From: Pukyongia salina
GTDB lineage: Bacteria; Bacteroidota; Bacteroidia; Flavobacteriales; Flavobacteriaceae
Assembly: GCF_002966125.1 (NCBI RefSeq)
Contig: NZ_CP027062.1
Span: 186,001-250,000 of the forward strand
Direction of reading: 5' to 3'
Length of the DNA stretch: 64,000 nt
Numbering within the stretch: position 1 is the first letter of the stretch; every line of letters begins with the position of its first letter. Under the pieces are notes generated by a model. That model saw only the letters and a list, made by a program, of their open reading frames with translations, did no database searches and was not told where the DNA came from. The translations under genes and the position numbers were made by a program. Shown piece after piece: positions 38,370 to 46,499 of this stretch.

Positions 38370-41336
38370 ATGAAAAAACTTCTATTCTTTCTTTTTTTCT
38401 TCGGAATTCAATATTCGGGATCTACCCAGGAATGTAATATTTCCGAAGGGATAGAAAAGATTCATACGCTAAATTCTAAAGGGGATTTTAAAGCCGCTCT
38501 GGTATTGGCCGGCAACCTGCAAACTTGCCCTAACTTAGAGGTTGAAAACTCTCTCGAACTGCTGATCTGGGAATATAAATTACACCGAAACCAACTTAAA
38601 AATAAGAAGGCAGAAGAGGCCATAGTGAAAGCGCTGTCCCTTTTAACCCGTACCCGAATGCAAGCCGATAGGGATTTTGAGTTATTGCTACTAGAGCATT
38701 ATGCTTTACGTGGTAAAAAACACGAATTCGATCTCTTGTATAAAAGACTTGAACCGGAGATCGAAGCGTTGAATTCGGATCAATCGGAATTCAAAGGGAG
38801 ATATTACCTCAGCAGACACTATGGGATGGACGGAAATACCTACCCGGCAGAGCGAGTAAATTTTCTGCACCGGGCTCTGGAGCAATTTGAGGCAAGCGAC
38901 TCTATATCCATTTATTATCTGGGCAATACACTTCGCGCCCTGGGCAACCTCAACAGAACTCATGGCGACTATGATAAATCGGCATCCTTTTACCAGAGGG
39001 AGTTGGAATTATATACCTCACACTACCCTATAGATCATTTTAATATCTCCATCTGTAATTACAATCTTGGAGGTGTTTATTATGAGAAACTGGAGTATGA
39101 GAAGGCACTGGACCATTTCCTTAAAGCACATCGAATCTGGATTAAAACATATAAGCCAGACAGTCACCGAATGAGAAGCCTCAATGAAGCCATTGGAGAT
39201 ATGTATTGGGAATTAGACGATCATGAAAAAGCGTTAGAATATTTCAATTATGCAGTTCCCTTTCAAAAACACGTGAATAACGATGAGAGTGAGAGTACTC
39301 TCACTAAGGCCGACAGTCTTCTGGAAGCAGGAAACTATGCCTCCGCAATGATATACTATGAAGAAGCTGTAAACTGGCGTGAAAAGACGTTTGGTAAAGA
39401 TCATTTGCTCACCGGGGCATGTAAAAATTTCGTAGCTCGTGCACTTCATGCCGCTGGTGATGTTCGGGCCTCCCTGGACGCCTACCAGGAAGCTATCAAC
39501 ATACTTGTTGCAGATATGGATAATACATCCTGGTATGCCAATCCCAACCTCAATATGCAGATCCAATCGGGGCAATACCTGCTGGAAGCACTTACTGCTA
39601 AAGGAGAGCTCCTAAAGGAATTATATTTGGAGACCAGCGAATTAAATGATCTGGTTGCCGCCCTGGATACCCAGGAAACAGCGATTCAATTACTGGAAAA
39701 GATCAAAAACAGCGAGATGTCTACCGCCAGTAAATCATTCTGGACCACCAAAACAATAAATCTCGTGGATAGTGCCATTGACACAGCCCTGCGTTTAGAA
39801 TCGGTAACAGGTGACCAAAACTATATCGCTACAGCGTTCAATTTTACAGAAAGAAGTAAGGCCTTATTACTCCTGGCTTCTCTTTATGACCAGGAAGTGA
39901 ATTTATTTGCAAATGTTCCTCAGGAAATCATTCAGAAGGAAAAAGAATTAAAGGCAGGCATCACAGAATATGTAGGTCGCATAGAAAATGAAGAAAAACG
40001 CTGTGCTGAGGTACGAGATAAAATGCTCAAACTATACACCGGGAAATTACATTCTTTGCAAAATAGCTATGATTTGCTAATCAATGAGATCGCCCAGAAG
40101 TATCCCGATTACTACGAGCTAAAATACGATGTGCAAATTGCTTCCTTAAAGGAGATTCAAAAACAGTTGTTAAATAACAAGAAACAAATTATAAGTTATT
40201 TTTCCGGGGCAAAACATACCTATGTCTTCCACATTAGTACTAAGTCTTGCGAAGTTCGTCGTATAGAAAACTCTGCTGAGCTCACTACGCAAATGGCCAG
40301 GTTTTTTGAGATAGTAAGTGGAAATCAGGCCGAAATAAGTAATACAGAGTCGATCGCACAATACACCACCATCGCTTTTCAGTTGTACGATATCCTCCTG
40401 GGTCCGGAATTAGGCGATAGTGAACATCTAAACCAGCTAATTCTTATTCCCGATGGAAATATATCGTATCTGCCTTTTGAGAGTTTGCTTACCCGAGAAC
40501 CCGAAACAGGCGTTATCAACTACAAATACTTACCGTATTTGTTCAGAAAATATGCAGTTTCTTACAGTCCGTCGGCTTCAATAGCCCTTGTCAATAATCG
40601 TCTGAAAAGCAGAGGATCCGGTTACTATGGATTCGCACCCGATTACAACAGCGAAAGTGACAACGAGCTGCGGAAGAAACCTTCCAACCTAAGATATAAC
40701 CAACCCGAAGTTGAATATGCCGGCGAACTGTTCAACGGGGAGATATGGAAAGGAGAAAATGTTACCGAAGAGCTTTTAAAACGCAATTCCGCCAAGGCCG
40801 GTATACTGCATCTGGCAATGCACGGACAGGTGGAAGATGAGCACCCCATGCTATCAAGATTATTCTTTAATAGTTCAGATAACGAGGATGGTATGCTACA
40901 TATTTATGAAGTCTATAATCTCAGTATCCCTGCAGAACTCGTGATTTTAAGTGCGTGTAATACGGCGGCTGGAAAATTGAACAGGGGTGAAGGAATTATG
41001 AGTTTGGAACGAGCCTTTCAGTATGCAGGTAGCAAATCACTTTTAGCAACTTTATGGAGTGTGGATGATGCAGCCTCTTCACGGATAACGCAATTATTTC
41101 TTCAGAATCTCAACAATGGTATGCCGAAAAATATTGCGCTTCAGCAAGCGAAGATCACGTTTTTGGAAACCGCTAATCCCGAAAAACTTCACCCCTTTTA
41201 CTGGAGTAGTTTCAGGTTAACAGGTAACACCAGTTCTTTAAGTCGCGGACTCAAACCATACTATTACGGCATGGGAATTGGCTTTCTGGTTATTATTACA
41301 GCTTTGTTTCTATTCAGAAGAAAAAAGAGGAAATAA
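38370..41336 (+). CDS. Membrane-anchored TPR-CHAT (caspase-like) protein
   Basis: A 988-residue protein with three parts. Residues 1-20 form a signal peptide (ending YSGSTQ). Residues about 25-480 hold TPR-like helical repeats, clearest in YNLGGVYYEKLEYEKALDHF and EAIGDMYWELDDHEKALEYF. Residues about 630-950 form a CHAT domain, the caspase-fold peptidase, with catalytic H818 (LHLAMHGQ) and C863 (LSACNTAAG) both intact. A transmembrane helix (YGMGIGFLVIITALFLF) and a basic tail (RRKKRK) end it. This topology places TPR and CHAT in the periplasm, anchored in the inner membrane (inference). CHAT-TPR proteins are separase relatives; some act in defence or regulated proteolysis. I start at ATG 38370, not TTG 38349. 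It converges on the anti-sigma gene with a 5-base gap. Confidence 0.88.
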   Translation: MKKLLFFLFFFGIQYSGSTQECNISEGIEKIHTLNSKGDFKAALVLAGNLQTCPNLEVENSLELLIWEYKLHRNQLKNKKAEEAIVKALSLLTRTRMQADRDFELLLLEHYALRGKKHEFDLLYKRLEPEIEALNSDQSEFKGRYYLSRHYGMDGNTYPAERVNFLHRALEQFEASDSISIYYLGNTLRALGNLNRTHGDYDKSASFYQRELELYTSHYPIDHFNISICNYNLGGVYYEKLEYEKALDHFLKAHRIWIKTYKPDSHRMRSLNEAIGDMYWELDDHEKALEYFNYAVPFQKHVNNDESESTLTKADSLLEAGNYASAMIYYEEAVNWREKTFGKDHLLTGACKNFVARALHAAGDVRASLDAYQEAINILVADMDNTSWYANPNLNMQIQSGQYLLEALTAKGELLKELYLETSELNDLVAALDTQETAIQLLEKIKNSEMSTASKSFWTTKTINLVDSAIDTALRLESVTGDQNYIATAFNFTERSKALLLLASLYDQEVNLFANVPQEIIQKEKELKAGITEYVGRIENEEKRCAEVRDKMLKLYTGKLHSLQNSYDLLINEIAQKYPDYYELKYDVQIASLKEIQKQLLNNKKQIISYFSGAKHTYVFHISTKSCEVRRIENSAELTTQMARFFEIVSGNQAEISNTESIAQYTTIAFQLYDILLGPELGDSEHLNQLILIPDGNISYLPFESLLTREPETGVINYKYLPYLFRKYAVSYSPSASIALVNNRLKSRGSGYYGFAPDYNSESDNELRKKPSNLRYNQPEVEYAGELFNGEIWKGENVTEELLKRNSAKAGILHLAMHGQVEDEHPMLSRLFFNSSDNEDGMLHIYEVYNLSIPAELVILSACNTAAGKLNRGEGIMSLERAFQYAGSKSLLATLWSVDDAASSRITQLFLQNLNNGMPKNIALQQAKITFLETANPEKLHPFYWSSFRLTGNTSSLSRGLKPYYYGMGIGFLVIITALFLFRRKKRK

Positions 41337-41341
41337 GCCGA

Positions 41342-42091
41342 TTAATTTTCAATTTTAGTGTTCAGTATTTTTTTTGCCTTACGGTGATTGTAGGTCTTGT
41401 TCTTTACGATCTCCTTAAAAACCTGTTTAGCTTCGATTTTCCTGCCGTTCTTTAATATGGCGAGCGCATAATACCAATTTGCCTGTTCTTTGTAGTCTGA
41501 ATTCTCCAGCCGCACCTCGTTGAAATAATAAGCAGCATCCACATAATCCGGATGTTCGAGTTGTAAATAACTCATTCCCTGGTAGAATTCACGGGTTGTA
41601 AAATGCACGTTGTCGTTTTGTGATATCTCAAAATACTGTAAAGCATCCTCATAATTACCTGCATAATAGTATTCGACGGCCTTATTCCAGTTCTCCGATC
41701 CTTCATCGATATTATCCCTTAACACAGATGGTGGGTCGTAAGGTTCGTAATATCGGTCGTAAACTTCTGCTGTGGTCATGCTGCCGCTAAGATTAAAAAA
41801 CAGGCTAACACCTAAGATCACTACAAGTATAGCTGCAACTGCCATCAAAGGCCGGGGTTTTATTCTTTTCACCGGAACCTTAGTCTTTGCCTTCTCCTCA
41901 ATACCTTGTAATGTAGATTGTAGTTCGAGCCTCCCTACCTCATCGATCAACTTATGCGCCGCAAGCGTAGCCTGATAAGCATCATTGAATGAGGGATCAT
42001 GTTCGAGTCTATGCTCAAAATCCTTCCGTTCCTCTTCACTCATATCGCCCTGGATGTACCGGTCTATTTCTATTTCGTGTGAATCATTCAT
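41342..42091 (-). CDS. Putative anti-sigma factor with a periplasmic TPR domain
   Basis: A single-pass membrane protein of 249 residues. Residues 1-80 are cytoplasmic and resemble the zf-HC2/anti-sigma start (EIDRYIQGDMSEEERKDFEHRLEHDP), without a Cys-His zinc site. One transmembrane helix spans about 81-102. Residues 115-249 are periplasmic TPR-like repeats (AVEYYYAGNYEDALQYFEIS and ANWYYALAILKNGRKIEAKQVFKEI). Its start overlaps the end of the ECF sigma gene by 8 bases, the normal sigma/anti-sigma arrangement. By inference it binds and silences that sigma factor and senses a periplasmic signal through the TPRs. Confidence 0.8.
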   Translation of the reverse strand: MNDSHEIEIDRYIQGDMSEEERKDFEHRLEHDPSFNDAYQATLAAHKLIDEVGRLELQSTLQGIEEKAKTKVPVKRIKPRPLMAVAAILVVILGVSLFFNLSGSMTTAEVYDRYYEPYDPPSVLRDNIDEGSENWNKAVEYYYAGNYEDALQYFEISQNDNVHFTTREFYQGMSYLQLEHPDYVDAAYYFNEVRLENSDYKEQANWYYALAILKNGRKIEAKQVFKEIVKNKTYNHRKAKKILNTKIEN

Positions 42092-42719
42092 TGGATCTTA
42101 ATATTTGTATCAATGCGGGGCGGCTACTGATCAATTCTTTTAATTTTTTAAGGCATTTGTATTTTTTATTCCTAACTATCTGATCGCTACTAAAATTACC
42201 CGCCGCAGCAATATCCTTCATAGAAGTGTTGTGGTAAATACTTTCCACTAGTATCTTTTTGCAGTCCTCTCCCAGTAAGGCAATTACCTCCAATACCTGT
42301 TGTCTGTTTTCACCTCTAATGATGGTTGCAAGTTGCCCCTTTATTTCCTGATCGCCTTGTTCGAGGGCGTTGTGATGTTCATCTCTCACCTTATCCTTTT
42401 TTATCTGGTTTAACCACTTGAACCTTGCAACTGAATACAGATAGGTACTAATGGCGCTTTCGCCTTTAAAAATATCCTCCTTTACGTTTTCATAGAACGC
42501 AATAACCGATTCCTGGAAGATATCTGCCGCTTGTTCGGTTGTCCCGCTATTGGATAAGACAAATCCGAATATCCGTCCCCGATTTTGCTGATATATCAGC
42601 TCGAGTGCCTGGTTTCGCCCGGGGTTTCCTCCCTTTAGCAGATCCAATAGTTCATTATCCGGCAGTGGTTTTTTGATAGTATGTAAGTTTTGAGAGACGG
42701 TTTGTAATAAAAATATCAA
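42084..42719 (-). CDS. ECF-type RNA polymerase sigma factor
   Basis: Alternative sigma-70 factor of the extracytoplasmic-function class, up to 211 residues. Sigma region 2 is seen in LELIYQQNRGRIFGFVLSNSG, AADIFQESVIAFYENV and the core-binding/melting stretch STYLYSVARFKWLNQIKK. Region 4 follows as IALLGEDCKKILVESIYHNTSMKDIAAAGNFSSDQIVRNKKYKCLKKLKEL, a helix-turn-helix. There is no ATG near the N-terminus: the longest frame starts at TTG 42719. The true start may be this TTG or slightly downstream. It is transcribed ahead of, and overlapping with, the anti-sigma-like gene, and divergent from two surface-protein genes. Confidence 0.9.
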   Translation of the reverse strand: MIFLLQTVSQNLHTIKKPLPDNELLDLLKGGNPGRNQALELIYQQNRGRIFGFVLSNSGTTEQAADIFQESVIAFYENVKEDIFKGESAISTYLYSVARFKWLNQIKKDKVRDEHHNALEQGDQEIKGQLATIIRGENRQQVLEVIALLGEDCKKILVESIYHNTSMKDIAAAGNFSSDQIVRNKKYKCLKKLKELISSRPALIQILRSNE

Positions 42720-42734
42720 AAAAAATGCACAATG

Positions 42735-42797
42735 AAGGTTACAATTCCTGTCCGGCGGTTTACATAGAAGTGAAGAAACCCAAAATTATGTAACCTT
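42735..42797. repeat. Inverted repeat in the sigma/surface-protein divergent region
   Basis: Perfect 9-bp arms AAGGTTACA (42735-42743) and TGTAACCTT (42789-42797), 45 bases apart. Each arm is 15 bases from the start codon it faces (TTG 42719 and ATG 42812). The AACC core recalls ECF -35 elements, but it is too close to the annotated starts to be a -35 for them. It may be an operator or mark different starts. Confidence 0.55.
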
Positions 42798-42811
42798 TTA
42801 AATTATTAATT

Positions 42812-43297
42812 ATGAGTAAAAACAAACTAAAACACCTAATCATCTGCGCCATCTGGCTTTCCGGATTGACGGTTTTTGCACAAAGCAATACAGTAACTGC
42901 CGGAGGCGACGCTTCCAGCCCGGACGGTTCGGTGAGCTATACCATAGGGCAGCTGGACTATATCGAAGCTAGTGGATCCGGAGGAACTGCCAGCCAGGGT
43001 GTTCAGCAACCTATCGAAATAATTATACTGGGCAACAATGATTATGAAGAGATTAACCTGATCGCCTCCATTTACCCCAATCCAACGGTGAATCATGTAA
43101 CACTTATGGTTCAAAATATGGACCCTTCAGGTATGGAATTCCAATTGTACGATCTGTCCGGGAGAATGCTTCAGAAAAAAGTAATTAAGCAGAACAACAC
43201 TGTTGTATCTATGGAGTATCTGTCATCGGCCACCTATTTTCTGGCTGTAACAAAACATGGATCAGTATTGAAAACCTTTAAAATAATCAAACACTAA
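42812..43297 (+). CDS. Short secreted protein with a type A T9SS sorting domain
   Basis: A 161-residue surface or secreted protein. Residues 1-24 are a signal peptide (ending TVFAQ). The region SNTVTAGGDASSPDGSVSYTIGQLDYIEASGSGGTASQGVQQP is a motif found before sorting domains in many Bacteroidota proteins. From about residue 80, YPNPTVNHVTLMVQN to FKIIKH is a Por_secre_tail domain. There is almost no other functional domain, so it may be a small surface factor or a carrier. Starts at ATG 42812 preceded by AT-rich AATTATTAATT. Followed after 11 bases by the 604-residue gene. Confidence 0.85.
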   Translation: MSKNKLKHLIICAIWLSGLTVFAQSNTVTAGGDASSPDGSVSYTIGQLDYIEASGSGGTASQGVQQPIEIIILGNNDYEEINLIASIYPNPTVNHVTLMVQNMDPSGMEFQLYDLSGRMLQKKVIKQNNTVVSMEYLSSATYFLAVTKHGSVLKTFKIIKH

Positions 43298-43308
43298 AAA
43301 TTTTAATT

Positions 43309-45123
43309 ATGAAAAATATTACAATTCTTTTTATCGCTTTGCTCAGTTGTCTCGGCACTTGGGCGCAAACACCGGAAAAAATGAGTTTTCAAGCTGTAGT
43401 GCGCGATGCAGCCGGTGACCTTATAACAGACACGACCATAGGGATGCAAATAAGTGTGCTTATGGGTTCACCCACCGGAACAGCAGTATATGTAGAGACC
43501 CATACCCCCACTACCAATACTAATGGTCTGGCCACTGTGGAGATTGGAGACGGAACCGTTGTTACCGGAAGTTTCTCTGCTATATTCTGGGAATTAGGAT
43601 CGTATTATCTTAAAACGGAGATCGACCCTGCAGGTGGAACAACCTACACCATAGAATCTACTACCCAGTTAATTAGTGTTCCCTATGCCCTTTTATCCAA
43701 AGACACGGAGAATAAGAATACCCTTGATGAGGCATATGACGAAGGAGGGGCCGGACTTGGCAAGAGTATTACGGCAGATGCTGGTCCTGTGGAGATCATA
43801 GGCGACGGAGATTTTGCCTTAGAAGTGGTTTGCGACCCAGACTTTTCGGGAATATATGTGGAGGGAGTTACAGCAATCGATCATGCCGCGATCTACGGTT
43901 TTGGAGACGGAGATGCCTACGGGGTATGGGGAAGTAATAGTGGTGCCAGTTCCTCCTTGTACGGCTGGCATAACGGGACCGGAAACGCACTTGATATATT
44001 GCATCTGGGCACAGGTAAAGGAATTTTTTTAGAGAACGCCGGTACAGGATTGTCGCTGGATATACTTCAGGGCAATCCTGCAAACGCCACTACCGCACTA
44101 ATAGCTTCTACTATGGGAACCGGTGGAGTCGCCTTCTTTAACACAGATGATAATAACGCCAACCTGGCCAATACACTGGTCACCAATAATAATGCGGCCG
44201 GAAGTGCGGCTCAGTTTATCATAACCGATGAAGTTGCCGGAAAAGTAAATGGAAAACCGGCTGTAGAAGTTCTAACCAATGGGAAAGGCCCTGGTATGAA
44301 CGTAATTGTGATGAATCCCGCCATGGGTGCCGATATGAATGCAGAACCGGCTGTATTTGCCAAACACGACGGATATGGTAATGGAGCGTTTTTGGAGACG
44401 CCAAAATCAGACAACACCAAGTCCACACTTGAAATTAAGAACAACGGTACCGGACATGGCGCACATATCGATAGCTTTGGAAATCCGGGAATAAACGTAG
44501 AAGCTACTTTGTACGTAGAACAGGGAAACTCCTCTACGGTTGCTGCTAAAGGAAGAACTGCGATCTTCGATCTGCATCCTGCCGGTACCTCGGCAGATGC
44601 TGCCGTCTTAATTCGATCAAGTGCCACTTCGGGGGGGAGCAGTGCCTTACGGGTTATTCCTGCCGATGCCACTAAACTGGCTGCGGTTTTTGAAGGGGAT
44701 GTGGAGGTTGCTTCCGATATTACAATTGGAGGTATGATGAGCGCAGCAGCCAAGGCGTTTAAAATAGACCATCCTTTGGATCCTGAAAATAAATTCCTGG
44801 TACATAATTCTATCGAAAGTAATGAGAGGGTGAATATATATAGTGGAAATATAACAACCGATATCGAGGGATATGCTACGGTACAATTACCAGACTATAT
44901 GAGCGCGCTCAACAGAGATTATAAATACCAACTAACAATAGTGGATAAGGAATTTGCTCAGGCGATCATCTGGGAGCCTCTTAACGAGGAGTCCAACTCC
45001 TTTGTTATAAAAACCAGTGTTCCGGAAATAAAGCTAAGCTGGCAGGTTACAGGAACCAGGCAAGATACCTGGGCTCTTGAAAACCCCATGCAAGTGGAGG
45101 TAGCCAAAAATACGGAACAGTAG
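43309..45123 (+). CDS. Large exported repeat-rich protein, candidate surface structural protein
   Basis: A 604-residue protein with a signal peptide (residues 1-19, ending TWAQ). An N-terminal module (KMSFQAVVRDAAGDLITDTTIGMQISVLMGS ... ISVPYALLSKD) is common at the start of Bacteroidota surface proteins. The middle (about 150-470) is built of short glycine/asparagine-rich beta-strand repeats (GTGKGIFLENAGTGLSLDI, NGTGHGAHI) like those of beta-helix or fibre proteins. The C-terminal 120 residues begin KIDHPLDPENKFL and contain SGNITTDIEGYATVQLPDY, a conserved module of unknown role. No T9SS sorting domain is visible. Co-transcribed with the preceding gene; ended by a strong terminator. Binding or shielding function is inferred. 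Confidence 0.75.
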   Translation: MKNITILFIALLSCLGTWAQTPEKMSFQAVVRDAAGDLITDTTIGMQISVLMGSPTGTAVYVETHTPTTNTNGLATVEIGDGTVVTGSFSAIFWELGSYYLKTEIDPAGGTTYTIESTTQLISVPYALLSKDTENKNTLDEAYDEGGAGLGKSITADAGPVEIIGDGDFALEVVCDPDFSGIYVEGVTAIDHAAIYGFGDGDAYGVWGSNSGASSSLYGWHNGTGNALDILHLGTGKGIFLENAGTGLSLDILQGNPANATTALIASTMGTGGVAFFNTDDNNANLANTLVTNNNAAGSAAQFIITDEVAGKVNGKPAVEVLTNGKGPGMNVIVMNPAMGADMNAEPAVFAKHDGYGNGAFLETPKSDNTKSTLEIKNNGTGHGAHIDSFGNPGINVEATLYVEQGNSSTVAAKGRTAIFDLHPAGTSADAAVLIRSSATSGGSSALRVIPADATKLAAVFEGDVEVASDITIGGMMSAAAKAFKIDHPLDPENKFLVHNSIESNERVNIYSGNITTDIEGYATVQLPDYMSALNRDYKYQLTIVDKEFAQAIIWEPLNEESNSFVIKTSVPEIKLSWQVTGTRQDTWALENPMQVEVAKNTEQ

Positions 45124-45144
45124 AATTTAATTCTACACTTTTAA

Positions 45145-45176
45145 GAGAGCTGCCATTGGCGGCTCTCAATCTTTTT
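45145..45176 (+). terminator. Intrinsic terminator after the surface-protein pair
   Basis: Ten-base-pair stem, GAGAGCTGCC with GGCGGCTCTC (one U-G pair) around an ATT loop, followed by AATCTTTTT. A small TAGAATT/AATTCTA palindrome directly precedes it and includes the stop codon. Confidence 0.85.
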
Positions 45177-45216
45177 GTATGCAGCTATCTGGTTCAAAAA
45201 AAAATGCAATACCTAT

Positions 45217-45354
45217 TTAGGTGTCGGAATAATGAGGTTCCAGATCTAAAACTGCGTCTGCAGTGAAGTATCGCTCAGATTTTATGATCTCATAAAACCA
45301 CTCCAGAAAACTCTGTGATCGACGCTTAAACGTGTAATTTAATTTCTGCTCCAT
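45217..45354 (-). CDS. Possible small protein of 45 residues
   Basis: A short reading frame from ATG 45354 to TAA 45217. The predicted product begins MEQKLNYTFKRRSQSFLEWF and ends LDLEPHYSDT; it is basic at the N-terminus and acidic at the C-terminus with an aromatic helix between. It has no signal peptide. A TATCTTTA -7-like element on the same strand at 45404-45411 would give a leader of about 45 bases. It lies alone between a convergent terminator and a divergent lipoprotein gene. I do not recognise it; it could be chance, since 45 codons in AT-rich DNA is not long. Confidence 0.35.
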   Translation of the reverse strand: MEQKLNYTFKRRSQSFLEWFYEIIKSERYFTADAVLDLEPHYSDT

Positions 45355-45551
45355 AATAAATAAGGTTCAGCATAAACAGGATCACAATGGAATAGGGCTA
45401 GTATAAAGATAGGGAAGAATAATACTAAAACGTACTCTTTTTCCTACTTTTGGTAGTTTTTTTCTTACAATTAATCGGAGTTTTATCCAGGATTTCTAGA
45501 TTTATCTTAAATTCATTGCCAGCGAGATTAACTTTACCTCTAAACTCTGTT

Positions 45552-46481
45552 ATGAATAAAATCTGCTTTATCCTTCTGCTAACTGTTTTAATTGCATGCA
45601 AAACTGAAGAATTTAAAGACCCACCAGCACCGGCACCCAATTACGAAGGGATAAGTCTGTTAGGCGACACCCTGCGATCCAAAGCTCCTTCCGAAGCTTT
45701 TATGCAGCGCTATGAGGAGAAGAAGAAAAACTACAACGAAAACCCCGATGATCTGGATGCACTCATTTGGTATGGACGGTTTACCGCCTACAAAGGTGAT
45801 TACAGAAAGGCAATAGAGATCTACACAGATGGATTAAAGAAATACCCCGATGAATCAAGGTTGTTAAGGCATCGCGGACATAGATATATTTCCATTCGGG
45901 AATTTGATAAAGCGATCGCCGATCTTTCTGCAGCAGCTAAATTAATTGAAGGAAAAGAAAACCAAACAGAGCCGGATGGAATGCCTAATGCCAGAAATAT
46001 TCCTGTAAGCACCATGCATGGAAATATACACTACCATCTCGGGCTGGCTTATTACCTGAAACAAGATATGCGTAATGCGCTTGAGGCCTATAAAAATTGC
46101 CTGGAAACATCTTCGAACCCGGATAATGTTGTATCTGCCACCCATTGGATATATATGATCAATCGCCGTATGGGTAGGTTAGAAACGGCAGCGCAATACC
46201 TCGTTAATATTGATGAAGATATGGACGTGATCGAAAATGACGCTTACCATAAGGCATGTCTGGTATACAAAGGGGTGCTAAAACCTGAAGTTGTTTACGA
46301 TCCGGGATCAACGGATACCCCTTCCGGAAGTGCACTAAAATATGCTATTGGCAACTGGTATTATTACAACGGCGACAGGAAAAAGGCCGAACAGATCTTC
46401 AGGGAGATCGTAGCGGGTGACGATTGGGCGTCGTTTGGGTATATCGCCGCCGAAAGCGATCTCGCAAATTACTTTAACTAA
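45552..46481 (+). CDS. TPR-containing lipoprotein
   Basis: A 309-residue outer-envelope lipoprotein. I start at ATG 45552, which gives a signal peptide MNKICFILLLTVLIAC with a lipobox (LIAC) and the acylated cysteine at residue 16; the longer frame upstream has no ATG and no signal. The mature part starts with a Pro-rich linker (PPAPAPNYEG), then TPR repeats from about residue 55 (DALIWYGRFTAYKGDYRKAIEIYTDGLKKYP; HYHLGLAYYLKQDMRNALEAY; YAIGNWYYYNGDRKKAEQIFREI). TPR lipoproteins bind protein partners at the outer membrane. TAACTTTA at 45529-45536 is a possible -7 element. Confidence 0.85.
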   Translation: MNKICFILLLTVLIACKTEEFKDPPAPAPNYEGISLLGDTLRSKAPSEAFMQRYEEKKKNYNENPDDLDALIWYGRFTAYKGDYRKAIEIYTDGLKKYPDESRLLRHRGHRYISIREFDKAIADLSAAAKLIEGKENQTEPDGMPNARNIPVSTMHGNIHYHLGLAYYLKQDMRNALEAYKNCLETSSNPDNVVSATHWIYMINRRMGRLETAAQYLVNIDEDMDVIENDAYHKACLVYKGVLKPEVVYDPGSTDTPSGSALKYAIGNWYYYNGDRKKAEQIFREIVAGDDWASFGYIAAESDLANYFN

Positions 46482-46499
46482 ATAAACCAGACTTTTACT

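Larger units (their letters stand above)
45124..45551. other. 428-base gap between the surface pair and the TPR lipoprotein
   Basis: The gap contains the terminator at 45145-45176, a possible 45-residue minus-strand gene at 45217-45354 with a promoter-like TATCTTTA (minus) at 45404-45411, and the 5' region of the lipoprotein gene with a TAACTTTA (plus) at 45529-45536. I see no RNA gene or mobile element in it. Confidence 0.6.

Noticed and set aside
44211-44753. 180-residue frame antisense to the surface protein gene
   Set aside because: It is the shadow of a repetitive, compositionally biased coding sequence and has no start context or promoter.
45425-45640. 71-residue minus-strand frame over the lipoprotein start
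   Set aside because: It overlaps the lipoprotein signal peptide and its promoter region; no independent support.
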